Positions 8,962 to 17,071 of a DNA stretch of 61,221 bases are shown here, piece by piece (within the stretch, counting starts at the first letter, position 1; each line of letters begins with the position of its first letter). This DNA is from Sphingomonas xinjiangensis (GTDB taxonomy: Bacteria; Pseudomonadota; Alphaproteobacteria; Sphingomonadales; Sphingomonadaceae). The stretch is taken from the NCBI RefSeq assembly GCF_014199255.1, contig NZ_JACIJF010000017.1:1-61221 (forward strand). The letters are read 5' to 3'. The position numbers and the translations under genes were made by a program. The notes beneath the pieces are model-generated. The model had not been told where the DNA came from, searched no databases, and worked only from the letters and a program-made list of their open reading frames with translations.

Positions 8962-9336
8962 TCAGCTGGAGGGAAGTGTCGCGGACACGCCAGTAAGTAC
9001 GCCACATCTAGCAGCGGCCTTCGCAACCTCTATGGGCACCTTGATATCTTCGAATTGCGAGGAGGCGTCGATAAGATCACCGATCGTCAACTTCCTACGA
9101 TCCGCCTCAGTTTTGCTAATCTCGCTCGCTGCGCGCCCAAGTTGCCGGAGCTGGTTAATCGAAAGATTGGCCTCAAGCCGATCGCCGACGCATCTTGCCT
9201 GACGCTCATCTAAGCCGTAGCGGGCCAGAGAAGTCGCTATCTGCTCAGACGGGTTGATGCATCCCGCTAGTCCAATCGTACTCACGACAGCGAAGAGCAT
9301 CCCGAACCCAATCGTTTGGCGTGGACGGCGCTGCAT
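8962..9336 (-). CDS. Hypothetical lipoprotein
   Basis: A lipoprotein of about 124 residues. From the Met at 9336 it has a basic head (MQRRPRQ), a hydrophobic core and a lipobox IGLAGC. The mature part is helical with NPSEQIATSLARYGLDERQA and two further cysteines that could pair. An upstream GTG at 9360 would add eight residues. I chose the Met start because it gives a normal signal peptide. The pattern resembles small sphingomonad lipoproteins of unknown role. It is monocistronic. Confidence 0.7.
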   Translation of the reverse strand: MQRRPRQTIGFGMLFAVVSTIGLAGCINPSEQIATSLARYGLDERQARCVGDRLEANLSINQLRQLGRAASEISKTEADRRKLTIGDLIDASSQFEDIKVPIEVAKAAARCGVLTGVSATLPSS

Positions 9337-9514
9337 GGAACTGCTCACTGCGGATATCACCGACCAACAACCAGCTAGCTATTCCAGCGTTCCCCGGCCA
9401 TGCTGCTTGGCACAAACGACGTGCTTCTCGCGTCTAAATCGGAGGTCGCGAAACGCGCCATGAGGCGCGGGCATTCGGGGTTATTCATCCAGTCGCGGCG
9501 TCTCGCACGGTTCT

Positions 9515-9736
9515 TCAATCGAAGGGAACTGCTGCCCGGTTCGCCGAAGCTGCGATCCCTGCAGCGTTCAGCGTGCGGCGATTTCCAATGCATCCCTGAA
9601 TTACGAGATAACTTTGCGCGCGTGACAATTTGTCTAGTCCGCTCCAGCGGTGCAGGCATTGGGCCAATGTTGCTTTCCACGGTTGGTGAATGGATTCAAT
9701 TAGCTCGGCGGGTTCATCTGGATCGACGGTAAGCAT
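9515..9736 (-). CDS. Hypothetical small protein (73 aa)
   Basis: A 73-residue product starting MLTVDPDEPAELIESIHQPW, with a middle part LDKLSRAQSYLVIQG and a tail RRTLNAAGIAASANR. The composition is protein-like, with a helix-strand-helix pattern. I have seen similar small proteins in sphingomonads, but I cannot name a family. No strong ribosome binding site is visible, so confidence is moderate. Confidence 0.45.
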   Translation of the reverse strand: MLTVDPDEPAELIESIHQPWKATLAQCLHRWSGLDKLSRAQSYLVIQGCIGNRRTLNAAGIAASANRAAVPFD

Positions 9737-9933
9737 CGTAGTCGGATAGCCGAAATGTTTGAACGCTGGGATAATGCTGCGTGCAAGCCTGTGTGGAGGC
9801 GATGAGAAGCATGTTCAGCTACTCAGCCACTTGCACTGGCGGGCGTGAACACCGCTATTGCGACGTCAATGCGTCTAAGCGGGCCGGCCGCGGCCCATCG
9901 AGACATCGACCTCAGACCTGCGGATAAGCTAAG

Positions 9934-10006
9934 CTGAATAAACGGCAGGTTCTGGGAAGCAGGTGAGGGACTCGGAAAGGCAGTTCTTGGCGCTTAGCTG
10001 GTGCGG
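9934..10006. repeat. Dispersed repeat family A copy
   Basis: Blocks in order: TGAATAAACGGCAGGTT, GGGAAGCAGGTGAGGGACTC, GGAAAGGCAGTT, TTGGCGCTTAGCTG. It is the most diverged of the left-hand copies. Confidence 0.6.
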
Positions 10007-10365
10007 CGGCTCGATTGTTTTGCAATCCCTGCGGCACAGCCTTTCGCTTCTTAGCGGCCGCGCGCGCTGGGGTCTGTAGGTCGATGGTATGCGTCCAGCA
10101 GCGTCCGGTCTGGACCATGCCGTCTTCCGCTTCGCTCCATTTCCGGACATTGAGAGTGGCTCCAGACGTCGCTCAAAGCGGACAAGTCGAACATCATCAG
10201 CGCACGACCCCGCGCCTAGCGCTCGCCCCCGTCGGGGGATGTCGAAAAAGCAGGTGCTCTGTCAGAGTGAGGATAAGGAGTAGCTGTTCGCGTTCCTACG
10301 CCAATTTCCTGTCTATAATTGAGTGTGGTGCAGCCCACATGCACCGGTAGCGTTCAGGATCGGCC

Positions 10366-10536
10366 ATGTTGAATCGTGAGACTTACAATCACGCACCCGA
10401 ATTGCCGCGAATCCTTCTTAACCGGTGCGCTCACCTCGAGCGATGCATGAGCTGCGGGAGGTGGTTCGACACGCGGGATCTGTTCGATGTACTCCGGCAC
10501 GACCTGCAGCCAAGCGAGCCCGCAGAGGCCCATTGA
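10366..10536 (+). CDS. Small CxxC protein (56 aa)
   Basis: The frame MLNRETYNHAPELPRILLNR continues into CAHLERCMSCGRWFDTRD and a short helical tail ending PAEAH. The cysteine pattern, with the closing CMSC followed by a Trp-Phe-Asp, looks like a small zinc-ribbon or treble-clef fragment common among sphingomonad small proteins. There is no strong ribosome binding site. The convincing points are the Cys spacing and normal codon use. The function is unknown. Confidence 0.5.
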   Translation: MLNRETYNHAPELPRILLNRCAHLERCMSCGRWFDTRDLFDVLRHDLQPSEPAEAH

Positions 10537-10586
10537 GGCCCGCAATCGGCCAAGCGGAAGGCAATTAGCAGAGGGCCGGTAACGCC

Positions 10587-10745
10587 CTATTGTGTTGAAA
10601 AAGTCGGCCCATCAGAACATCGCGAAATATCTGAACTCTGAATACTTCTGGCGCGCACGATCGATGCAAAGATGGCGTGAACCTGGTTCTATCCCTGCGC
10701 CTTTACGCAATAAGATTTCGCGCTCCGACTTTTTCAACAGAATAG
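10587..10745. mobile_element. MITE-like element with 21-bp terminal inverted repeats
   Basis: The ends are inverted copies of CTATTnTGTTGAAAAAGTCGG, at 10587-10607 and reversed at 10725-10745, with a single mismatch. The first 15 bases inside that mismatch (TGTTGAAAAAGTCGG) pair perfectly. The 159-bp element is far too short for a transposase. Inner parts CGCGAAAT and ATTTCGCG are also inverted. It looks like a non-autonomous relic of an insertion sequence. No target-site duplication was identified with confidence. Confidence 0.6.
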
Positions 10746-10771
10746 CCCAGGTCTTGCCATTCACCGTCGAC

Positions 10772-10829
10772 AAAGCGGACCCTGTGAGCGGACGGGCGGC
10801 TGTCGCCCCAATTTGCGACATTCAGACGA
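10772..10829. repeat. Dispersed repeat family B copy
   Basis: Contains CAAAGCGGACCCTG, then GCGGCTGTCGCCCCA and GCGACATTCAGACG. It lies directly beside the MITE-like element. Confidence 0.55.
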
Positions 10830-10887
10830 GCGAACAAGCTCATCAAAATGCGCCGTTCGTTCCGCTCGTTGCGCCCAACTCGCCGTT

Positions 10888-11457
10888 TTAGCCGGCCGTC
10901 CAGCACGGCACCGTCGCCTGCAGCAAGCCTCGCGTCCAAGCGGCAACCTCACCATCGTTGCTCGACAACGAGAGCGACGCCGGAGCACCGCTGGGCTGCG
11001 TCACCCAGCCATAGCCGCGCACGGTATATTCAGTGCCGTCCAACACCGGTACACGAATTGATTTTCGGGACTTCGGAGCCTGGCGAATAGGGCCAATGCC
11101 GAAGCGGATCGGCAAGCGTTCGAGCCGCTCAAGCCAATCAATGATCGCTGGGCAAGCTGTCGAGTAGGCCCAGTGTTCGTCCGGAGCTATGGTAAGATCG
11201 TGGCCAACTGACGTCCTGCGTAGCGCCCAATGGAAGTCTTGATCTCGGAACACAGTTACGACAGTCCACCCCATGCAGAACGGCTGTGTGGCCGTAACAA
11301 TTACAATGCCAGAGTACAGGTGCGACATTTCAGTCTGAGGTGGAGGCTTTGCCGTCGCCGTGTCTAGGCGAGCTTGCATCGTTGCACACCGATCTTCCAC
11401 AACCTTCTGCGGCGGGCTGGACAACGAGAATATAAGCAGAGCCAGTGATAGCGGCAT
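10888..11457 (-). CDS. Hypothetical exported protein (189 aa)
   Basis: The N-terminus MPLSLALLIFSLSSPPQKV is a plausible short signal peptide, so the product is probably periplasmic. The rest is a mixed alpha/beta protein with two or three Cys residues (DRCATM, PFCMGW, STACPAI) that could form disulfides. No family was recognised. The ATG at 11457 is followed by a normal-looking coding frame on the minus strand, and no operon partner is visible. Confidence 0.6.
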   Translation of the reverse strand: MPLSLALLIFSLSSPPQKVVEDRCATMQARLDTATAKPPPQTEMSHLYSGIVIVTATQPFCMGWTVVTVFRDQDFHWALRRTSVGHDLTIAPDEHWAYSTACPAIIDWLERLERLPIRFGIGPIRQAPKSRKSIRVPVLDGTEYTVRGYGWVTQPSGAPASLSLSSNDGEVAAWTRGLLQATVPCWTAG

Positions 11458-11593
11458 GACAAACCTCCGGCAAACGCCGCTACACGCCGGCAGTATCAGC
11501 GACTAGCGAGATGCATTCACTTTCCGGAGATACCATTGTTTTCGGAGCGGCAGCTATCCTCCAATGCCACACAAAAGCGGACAGTCTGCAATC

Positions 11594-11702
11594 CACCAGA
11601 CACCGACGTCTGACCTGCCGAACCTTAACCTGAATGGACGGCAGCTTACGGGAAGCAGGGGCGGGGCTCGGAGCGGCAGCTCTTGGCGCCCTGCTGCCGC
11701 AG
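11594..11702. repeat. Left member of a 97-bp direct repeat pair (with a family A hairpin)
   Basis: Bases 11594-11690 match 14911-15007 in the same orientation with four mismatches. The shared unit starts CACCAGACACCGACGTCTGA and ends CAGCTCTTGGCGCC, and it contains a family A repeat. The outer hairpin arms here are CGGCAGC and GCTGCCG. The pair brackets the hybrid kinase gene. Confidence 0.75.
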
Positions 11703-11804
11703 GACGATGCCAGACGGCAAGTTCGCCCATTGCTGATCGTTTGATCGCGACTGGCTAAGGATCAGGCTACCGCCAGCCCATCCGAAAGCCGCCGGTCCGC
11801 TCCT

Positions 11805-11850
11805 GGAGCGAGAAGCAGCCTGTCGGCTGTCGCCCCATCACCGGACATCC
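11805..11850. repeat. Dispersed repeat family B copy
   Basis: Contains GCGAGAAGCAGCCTGTCGGC, then TGTCGCCCCATCACCGGACA. It is close in layout to the copy near 60006. Confidence 0.55.
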
Positions 11851-12053
11851 AAGTCGGCTGTGCAGAGCACATGATCTTCACGATCGTCGCCGAACGTTGC
11901 GCGGACTATTCCCACCGCTGATGGTGTCCCTCAGATGGGAGGGGATCGCGCGAATACATCGCTTTTGGTCACATGGATGCAAGCATCCGCAGTGGAATAG
12001 TAGCGATGCTGGTTCAGCAAATTCTTGACGGGAGGGGGTTTGTTGCCAGGTAA

Positions 12054-14843
12054 TTGACGCGAGCGCAGCACGCGGTCACGCGAGTCAAGGCGAAACAAAG
12101 GGTAGGTCAGGTGCAATCCACTGAGCGGCGACTGAACGCTATCGTGAGCAACTCCGCAATGGCCATCTTCCTGATGGACGAACATCAGCACTGCGTCTTC
12201 ATGAACGAGGCGGCAGAGGAGCTCACAGGCTATCGGCTGCAAGAAGCGATGGGCCGGCCTCTGCACGACGTGGTTCACCACCAACACCCTGATGGCAGAC
12301 CATACCCGATCGAGGATTGCCCCATCGATCGAGCCTTTCCCGAACGCGGAAGAATGCGGGGGGAAGAGGTTTTCGTTCACAAAGACGGGCACTTCTACCC
12401 TGTCGCTTTTACTGCTTCGCCCATTGCCGGTGATGATGGTCAGCCGGTCGGCACGATCATCGAAGTGCGTGATCTAACCGAGGACAAGGCACGCGAGGCG
12501 GCGCTGCGGGAGAGCGAAGGTCGCTTCCGCAACATGGCCGACCACGCTCCGGTCATGATGTGGGTCACCGATCCCACCGGCTGTTGCACCTACCTGAATC
12601 GCCAGTGGTACGAGTTCACCGGCCAGACTGCCGCGGAGGCGGAAGGTTATGGTTGGCTGGAGGCGACGCATCCGGAAGACAGAGAGCTTGCCGAGCGCGC
12701 GTTCACGCACGCGAATTCAGGTCGGACATCATTTCGCATTGAGTATCGTCTTCGTCACGCGTCCGGCGCCTATCGCTGGGCGATAGATGCCGCGAGCCCG
12801 CGCTTCGGCGATGATGGAGAGTTCCTCGGCTATGTTGGCTCGGTGATCGACATCGATGAGCGGCGGGAGGCGGAGGAGAAGCTCGCGCTAAACGAAGAGC
12901 AGCTACGGCTTGCCCTCGAGGTGGCCGAGATCGGCCAGTGGGATGTCGACCACGCCTCCGGCCGCATGTTCTGGCCACCTCGGGTGAAGGCCATGTTCGG
13001 CATCTCGCCTGACGTGCCGGTCACCTTGGACGACTTCCTCGACGGAGTGCATCCCGAGGATCGGGAGAGAACGCGGGCGGCATATGAGGCCGCGAGCGAC
13101 CCCGACCTTCGAGCGCTTTATGACGTCGAGTATCGGACGGTTGGCAAGGAAGACGGGATCATCCGTTGGGTCGCTGCAAAGGGGCGCGGCCTGTTTAATG
13201 CCCAAGGCACCTGTTTCCGGGTGATAGGAACTGCCATCGATGTCACGGAGCGAAAGGCTAGTGAAATTCGGCTGCGCGAGCTGAATGAGCGGCTTGAGTT
13301 CGAAGTCACCGAGCGAACAGCCGAGCGCAACCGGGTGTGGGAGATGAGCGGCGACCTCCTCGCCATCCTGGGCTTCGATGGTCGCCCGAAGGTCATAAAC
13401 CCGGCATGGGAAATCACCTTGGGGCGGGACATGGACACGCTGCTGAACTTGTCTTTCCGCGAGCAGATACACCCTGACGACCATAAAGCAGGGGAGGACG
13501 CGCTAAGGCGACTTCTCCGTGGCGAAGCGGTCGAGCGGTTCGAGCATCGGCTTGCACATGCCGATGGCTCATGGCGCTGGATTTCCTGGACGTTCGTGCC
13601 CGAGGGCGACGTTTTCTATGCGGTCGGCCGTGACGTCACGCCCGAGAAGGAAGCGGCTGAGGAACTGGAGAACGCACAGGAAGCGCTGCGCCAAAGCCAA
13701 AAGATGGAGGCGATGGGCCAGCTGACCGGTGGTGTTGCGCACGACTTCAATAACCTGCTGACCCCGATCGTCGGCTCGCTGGACCTGCTTCAGCGCAAAG
13801 GCTTGGGTGGTGAGCGCGAGCAGCGCCTGATTGAAGGTGCACTCCAGTCGGCAGATCGGGCGAGGACGTTGGTCCAACGCCTTCTCGCCTTTGCGCGTCG
13901 ACAGCCCCTTCAACCAGCTGCCGTTGATGTTGTGAAACTCGTAGACGGCATGGCCGATCTGCTCGCGAGCACGACGGGCCCTCAGGTTCGGGTGGTCGTC
14001 GAGGTTGCGGACGACCTGCCGCCCGCCAAGGCAGATCCGAATCAACTCGAAATGGCGCTGCTGAACTTGGGGGTAAACGCGCGCGACGCCATGCCGCAAG
14101 GCGGCACACTGCGGATCACCGCAACGCGTGAAAGCGTTCGCAGCCCGCGCGGCGCTCTCAAGCGTGGGCACGATGTCCGGCTTTCGGTGGCCGACACCGG
14201 TGTTGGCATGGACGAGCCGACGCTCGCCCGCGCTATCGAGCCATTCTTCTCCACGAAGGGGATCGGCAAGGGCACAGGTCTCGGCCTCTCCATGGCACAC
14301 GGCTTAGCTGCCCAGCTGGGCGGCGCACTTACCATACACAGCCGAGAAGGCGTAGGCACCAACGTCGAGCTGTGGCTTCCCATCAGCACGATGGTTCCAG
14401 ATACCGAGAAAGCATCTGATGCCCGGGTGTTCACCAGCGATGCGCGCGGACTTGCGCTTCTGGTCGATGACGAGGAAGTTGTGCGAGCGAGCACTGCGGA
14501 TATGCTCGTTGAGTTCGGCTACGAGGTGCAGGAAGCTGACTCAGGCGAAGCCGCACTGGCGCTCATCGCGCAAGGCATCAGGCCCGACCTCCTTGTCACG
14601 GATCACCTTATGCCGGGCATGAATGGAGTGGAGTTGGCTTCGACGCTCCGGGAGCGATTCCCCGAGCTGCCAGTGCTTGTGTATCCGGGTATGCAGAGGT
14701 CGAGGGGATCGCTCCCGGCCTGCCGCGCCTTACAAAGCCGTTCAGAAGCGCCGAACTGGAGGAGCGCATCGCAGCACTTATGGCGAACTGAAAGGTGCAT
14801 ACCGAAACGGCATTCTGGTCGAGCGCTGATCGAGAACCTCTAG
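12054..14843 (+). CDS. Multi-PAS hybrid sensor histidine kinase, receiver domain frameshifted
   Basis: Domain order: four PAS domains (about residues 25-150, 160-275, 280-400 and 425-535), a dimerisation/phosphoacceptor domain with GGVAHDFNNLL (His563), an HATPase with NLGVNARDAMP, DTGVGM and GTGLGLSMAHGLA, then a C-terminal receiver with phosphoacceptor Asp850 (VTDHLMPGMNG). After LPVLV the frame goes wrong. The DNA at 14679-14682 reads GTGT. If one GT is removed, the next frame gives SGYAEVEGIAPGLPRLTKPF and ends at 14791. That restores the conserved Ser and Lys of a receiver. As it stands, the last 50 residues are unrelated sequence. The start is TTG at 12054 or GTG at 12111. The gene is a stand-alone sensor. 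Confidence 0.85.
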   Translation: MTRAQHAVTRVKAKQRVGQVQSTERRLNAIVSNSAMAIFLMDEHQHCVFMNEAAEELTGYRLQEAMGRPLHDVVHHQHPDGRPYPIEDCPIDRAFPERGRMRGEEVFVHKDGHFYPVAFTASPIAGDDGQPVGTIIEVRDLTEDKAREAALRESEGRFRNMADHAPVMMWVTDPTGCCTYLNRQWYEFTGQTAAEAEGYGWLEATHPEDRELAERAFTHANSGRTSFRIEYRLRHASGAYRWAIDAASPRFGDDGEFLGYVGSVIDIDERREAEEKLALNEEQLRLALEVAEIGQWDVDHASGRMFWPPRVKAMFGISPDVPVTLDDFLDGVHPEDRERTRAAYEAASDPDLRALYDVEYRTVGKEDGIIRWVAAKGRGLFNAQGTCFRVIGTAIDVTERKASEIRLRELNERLEFEVTERTAERNRVWEMSGDLLAILGFDGRPKVINPAWEITLGRDMDTLLNLSFREQIHPDDHKAGEDALRRLLRGEAVERFEHRLAHADGSWRWISWTFVPEGDVFYAVGRDVTPEKEAAEELENAQEALRQSQKMEAMGQLTGGVAHDFNNLLTPIVGSLDLLQRKGLGGEREQRLIEGALQSADRARTLVQRLLAFARRQPLQPAAVDVVKLVDGMADLLASTTGPQVRVVVEVADDLPPAKADPNQLEMALLNLGVNARDAMPQGGTLRITATRESVRSPRGALKRGHDVRLSVADTGVGMDEPTLARAIEPFFSTKGIGKGTGLGLSMAHGLAAQLGGALTIHSREGVGTNVELWLPISTMVPDTEKASDARVFTSDARGLALLVDDEEVVRASTADMLVEFGYEVQEADSGEAALALIAQGIRPDLLVTDHLMPGMNGVELASTLRERFPELPVLVYPGMQRSRGSLPACRALQSRSEAPNWRSASQHLWRTERCIPKRHSGRALIENL

Positions 14844-14910
14844 CTTATTGCGCACGTCAACGACGGGCTGCTTCGGAGGACTTGCCCACCAGGAGCCGTC
14901 GTTCCGCTTT

Positions 14911-15020
14911 CACCAGACACCGACGTCTGACCTGCCGAACCCTAACCTGAATGGACGGCAGCTTACGGGGAACAGGGGAGGGGCTCGGAGCGGCAGCTCT
15001 TGGCGCCTAGCCGGCGCGAG
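14911..15020. repeat. Right member of the 97-bp direct repeat pair
   Basis: Bases 14911-15007 repeat 11594-11690 with four mismatches, then the two diverge (TAGCCGGCGCG here). The same family A blocks are present (GGCAGCTTACGG, GGGGAGGGGCTCGGAG, CGGCAGCT). Confidence 0.75.
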
Positions 15021-15037
15021 CTTGAAGGCGCGGGCGA

Positions 15038-15256
15038 TTATTTCGGACGGGTTGCAAGCTCGACTCCGAGCTTCGCAATTGCAGCATCGATGGCGGCCTT
15101 CTGCTGTGGTGGAGAATCGTGGCGAGCGCGGTGCGCCTCCTGCAGCAACTCACCCCAGAATTAGAGTGTGTCCTTGTAGACCGGGTGCCCGTGTAACCGA
15201 CGTGCGCTTGCCAAGGGACCTTCAAGATTGTCGAGTATCGATCCGTGCAGCTTCAT
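15038..15256 (-). pseudogene. Paralogue of the 2451-2669 gene, inactivated by one stop codon
   Basis: Translated on the minus strand this gives MKLHGSILDNLEGPLASARR, then LHGHPVYKDTL, a stop, and FWGELLQEAHRARH. It matches the intact 72-residue protein at 2451-2669 over its whole length, with the same start, the same stop position and no indel. Codon 32 at 15161-15163 is TAA where the intact copy has TTA for Leu. A single base change is thus the only visible lesion. Confidence 0.75.
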
Positions 15257-15490
15257 GCGCTCGCAATAGCTTGCACGGTCAGCAATGATAGAACCGATCT
15301 GCGTAAGGGCGGCGCTTGGACCGGGGCTCATCGATCGGTACAGCCGCGACTAAGCAGCTACGGCCTCTCAGCCCCGTAAAAGCGGGGAGGTGGCCCTTCC
15401 TGGCTGCCGCGAAGCTGGCCTGCCGCATGGCGGCACCTGTCGTCGGCGATTGCCGAGCGGACCGAGGCGGCGTCAGGCACGTAGGCAAGA

Positions 15491-15560
15491 TGAACAAATT
15501 GCACAAAACGGGATCGTCACAGGGGCCTGCAAAGGCCGCTACTGGCGCTCAGCTGCCGCG
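15491..15560. repeat. Dispersed repeat family A copy
   Basis: TGAACAAATTGCACAAAACG, then GGGGCCTGCAAAGGCCGCT and CTGGCGCTCAGCTGCCGC. It lies 66 bases before the tRNA gene. Confidence 0.6.
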
Positions 15561-15625
15561 GTGAGTTCGTAGTCACAGACCGCTTGTCGTACGACCTCCA
15601 CCTCCTCTACCGCGGTGTGCGCTGG

Positions 15626-15701
15626 GGGCCTGTAGCTCAAAGGTTAGAGCTGGCCGCTCATAACGGCTAGGTTGCGGGTTCGAGTCCTGCCAGGCCCACC
15701 A
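15626..15701 (+). tRNA. tRNA-Ile2 (anticodon CAT)
   Basis: A full cloverleaf of 76 bases including an encoded CCA. The acceptor stem is GGGCCTG with CAGGCCC. The D arm is GCTC AAAGGTTA GAGC, and the anticodon stem is GGCCG with CGGCT around the loop CTCATAA. The T arm carries GGTTCGAGTCC. The CAT anticodon could mean Met, but the loop and D arm match tRNA-Ile2, whose C34 is changed to lysidine by TilS to read AUA. The elongator and initiator Met tRNAs have different stems. I am fairly sure of Ile2. Confidence 0.88.
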
Positions 15702-15899
15702 GCGCTACTGCACTCGGCGGCATAACATCCAACATCCTACCGCAACTCTTCCGACTAACGTATGGCAGTGTTCGTGATCGAGAGGTGCTGCGGTGGGTAA
15801 CAGTGGGTCTAACTTGCCGGCCGGCTTTCTGTTCGGATGGTGGCCACTGGTGGGCTCTCATACAACGCCCTTGTGAAAGCTCTGAAGCGCCCGGTGCAG

Positions 15900-16388
15900 T
15901 TACTCGTGCGTCGGGCAGCAACTTGCCTCGATGGCTGCTCCCGGCCGGGTTAACGCCGCCCGATCAAAACGTTTTTGCAGAAAGTGGCGTGCTCCGCCCG
16001 GCGGACAGTCGGCGATAGAACCGACCAGGGAGTAGCCCAGTTTCTCGTAGAAGCCCCGCGCCTGGAAGCTGTACGTATCGAGCGACGCGCCAATGCAGCC
16101 GCGGCTTGCGGCAAGCGTTTCCGCCCGCCGGAGGATGATGGAGCCGACCGAACCACCCCGCCGATCTTCGGGTACGTAGAGCAGCTCGATATGCAGCCAG
16201 CCAAAGAGGGTCGATCCCCACAGGCCGCCGATCGTGCTGCTGTCCGCATCTTTGAGCAGGACCGCGAGCGGACCCGTCGCCCCAGGATCGACATGCCTGC
16301 GATTGAACAAGATTAGCTCGGAGAGGATCGCCTCGCGATCCGCTTCGCCCGGCGCGTCGGGAATGACGAGCCAAGGCTCCTCGATCAC
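15900..16388 (-). CDS. GNAT-family N-acetyltransferase
   Basis: About 162 residues from a GTG start at 16388 that overlaps the stop of the preceding gene, indicating translational coupling. The acetyl-CoA binding strand-loop is YVPEDRRGGSVGSIILRRAE, with the Arg-rich P-loop slightly altered. The C-terminal part FQARGFYEKLGYSLVGSI is the usual GNAT end. An upstream extension in the same frame lies inside the neighbouring gene and is not likely coding. As the last gene of the ATP-grasp/decarboxylase operon, it probably acetylates an amine of the product or gives self-resistance. The substrate is unknown. Confidence 0.8.
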   Translation of the reverse strand: MIEEPWLVIPDAPGEADREAILSELILFNRRHVDPGATGPLAVLLKDADSSTIGGLWGSTLFGWLHIELLYVPEDRRGGSVGSIILRRAETLAASRGCIGASLDTYSFQARGFYEKLGYSLVGSIADCPPGGARHFLQKRFDRAALTRPGAAIEASCCPTHE

Positions 16389-17071
16389 ATTGCAACCCAC
16401 TGGTTGAGCATGATGCGGCGCTCGCCCCAAAGCAGCCCGTCCGCGAAACCGTCTATGTCCGGCGCCTCGATCCGAACCGCGGCGAGGCTGCCGTAGCCGG
16501 CATCGCCGCGCGGGTTGATCCACCAGCCGGCGGACCCATCCCACAGCTTGACCTCGTCGTCACCGATGAGAATCGCATTGCCTTCGTGATAGATGGCCTC
16601 GCCGTCGATCCAGTGATCCGACACGCTCTCCTTGCCCCAGTTTTGGCGCCATGACGCCGTGGCATCGGCGCTGTAGCGCTGGATGAACTGGGCGCGGAAG
16701 GCGCGGACCCCGCGCGCGACAAAAGCTTCGTGCGCGATCGCCGCGTGGACGCCGCAGTCGACGGTCTTGGCACCGACCGCCTCGCACCAGTGGATCGGCC
16801 ATGCCGTCGGACCCCAGGCGGATTGCTCGCGCATCCACCGCGGCCCGGTCAGCACGTCGCCGCCATTCAGCTGCGCATAGTCGAAGGCGATCAGCCACTG
16901 GTGCGCGATGTCGCAGCACGCCGCTCCGTGGTGCGAAATGTGGCTGTTGGGGAAGGTCTGCCACTTCCCGCCGGGCGCCGTCGTCGGCGCGGCAAGATCC
17001 ACGTCGTCGCCACAATGAGCGTCCTCGAGCTGGGCTCCCTCGGGCTTCGTTTTATCCGCGGCCAAATACAT
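16385..17071 (-). CDS. Uncharacterised protein with a possible Cys-His-Asp triad
   Basis: The second gene of the operon, about 228 residues from the ATG at 17071, overlapping the end of the fusion gene by 20 bases. No family was recognised. It contains AKTVDCGVHAAIAHEAF in the middle, then IYHEGNAILIG and VKLWDGSAGWWINP. That order of Cys, His and Asp is what a papain-like or transglutaminase-like fold would show, and the DCG context fits. The rest is rich in Trp and His. No signal peptide is visible. By context it may make or break an amide or thioester in the pathway. This is inference; the gene could also be a lectin-like or binding protein. Confidence 0.7.
   Translation of the reverse strand: MYLAADKTKPEGAQLEDAHCGDDVDLAAPTTAPGGKWQTFPNSHISHHGAACCDIAHQWLIAFDYAQLNGGDVLTGPRWMREQSAWGPTAWPIHWCEAVGAKTVDCGVHAAIAHEAFVARGVRAFRAQFIQRYSADATASWRQNWGKESVSDHWIDGEAIYHEGNAILIGDDEVKLWDGSAGWWINPRGDAGYGSLAAVRIEAPDIDGFADGLLWGERRIMLNQWVAM

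Noticed and set aside
11564..11758. Short frame whose product shares a stretch with the frame at 14848-15288
   Set aside because: The similarity is only the translation of the 97-bp direct repeat; there is no ribosome binding site.
15667..15921. Minus-strand frame ending in GLAGLEPAT
   Set aside because: This tail is the well-known antisense translation of a tRNA gene (here 15626-15701).
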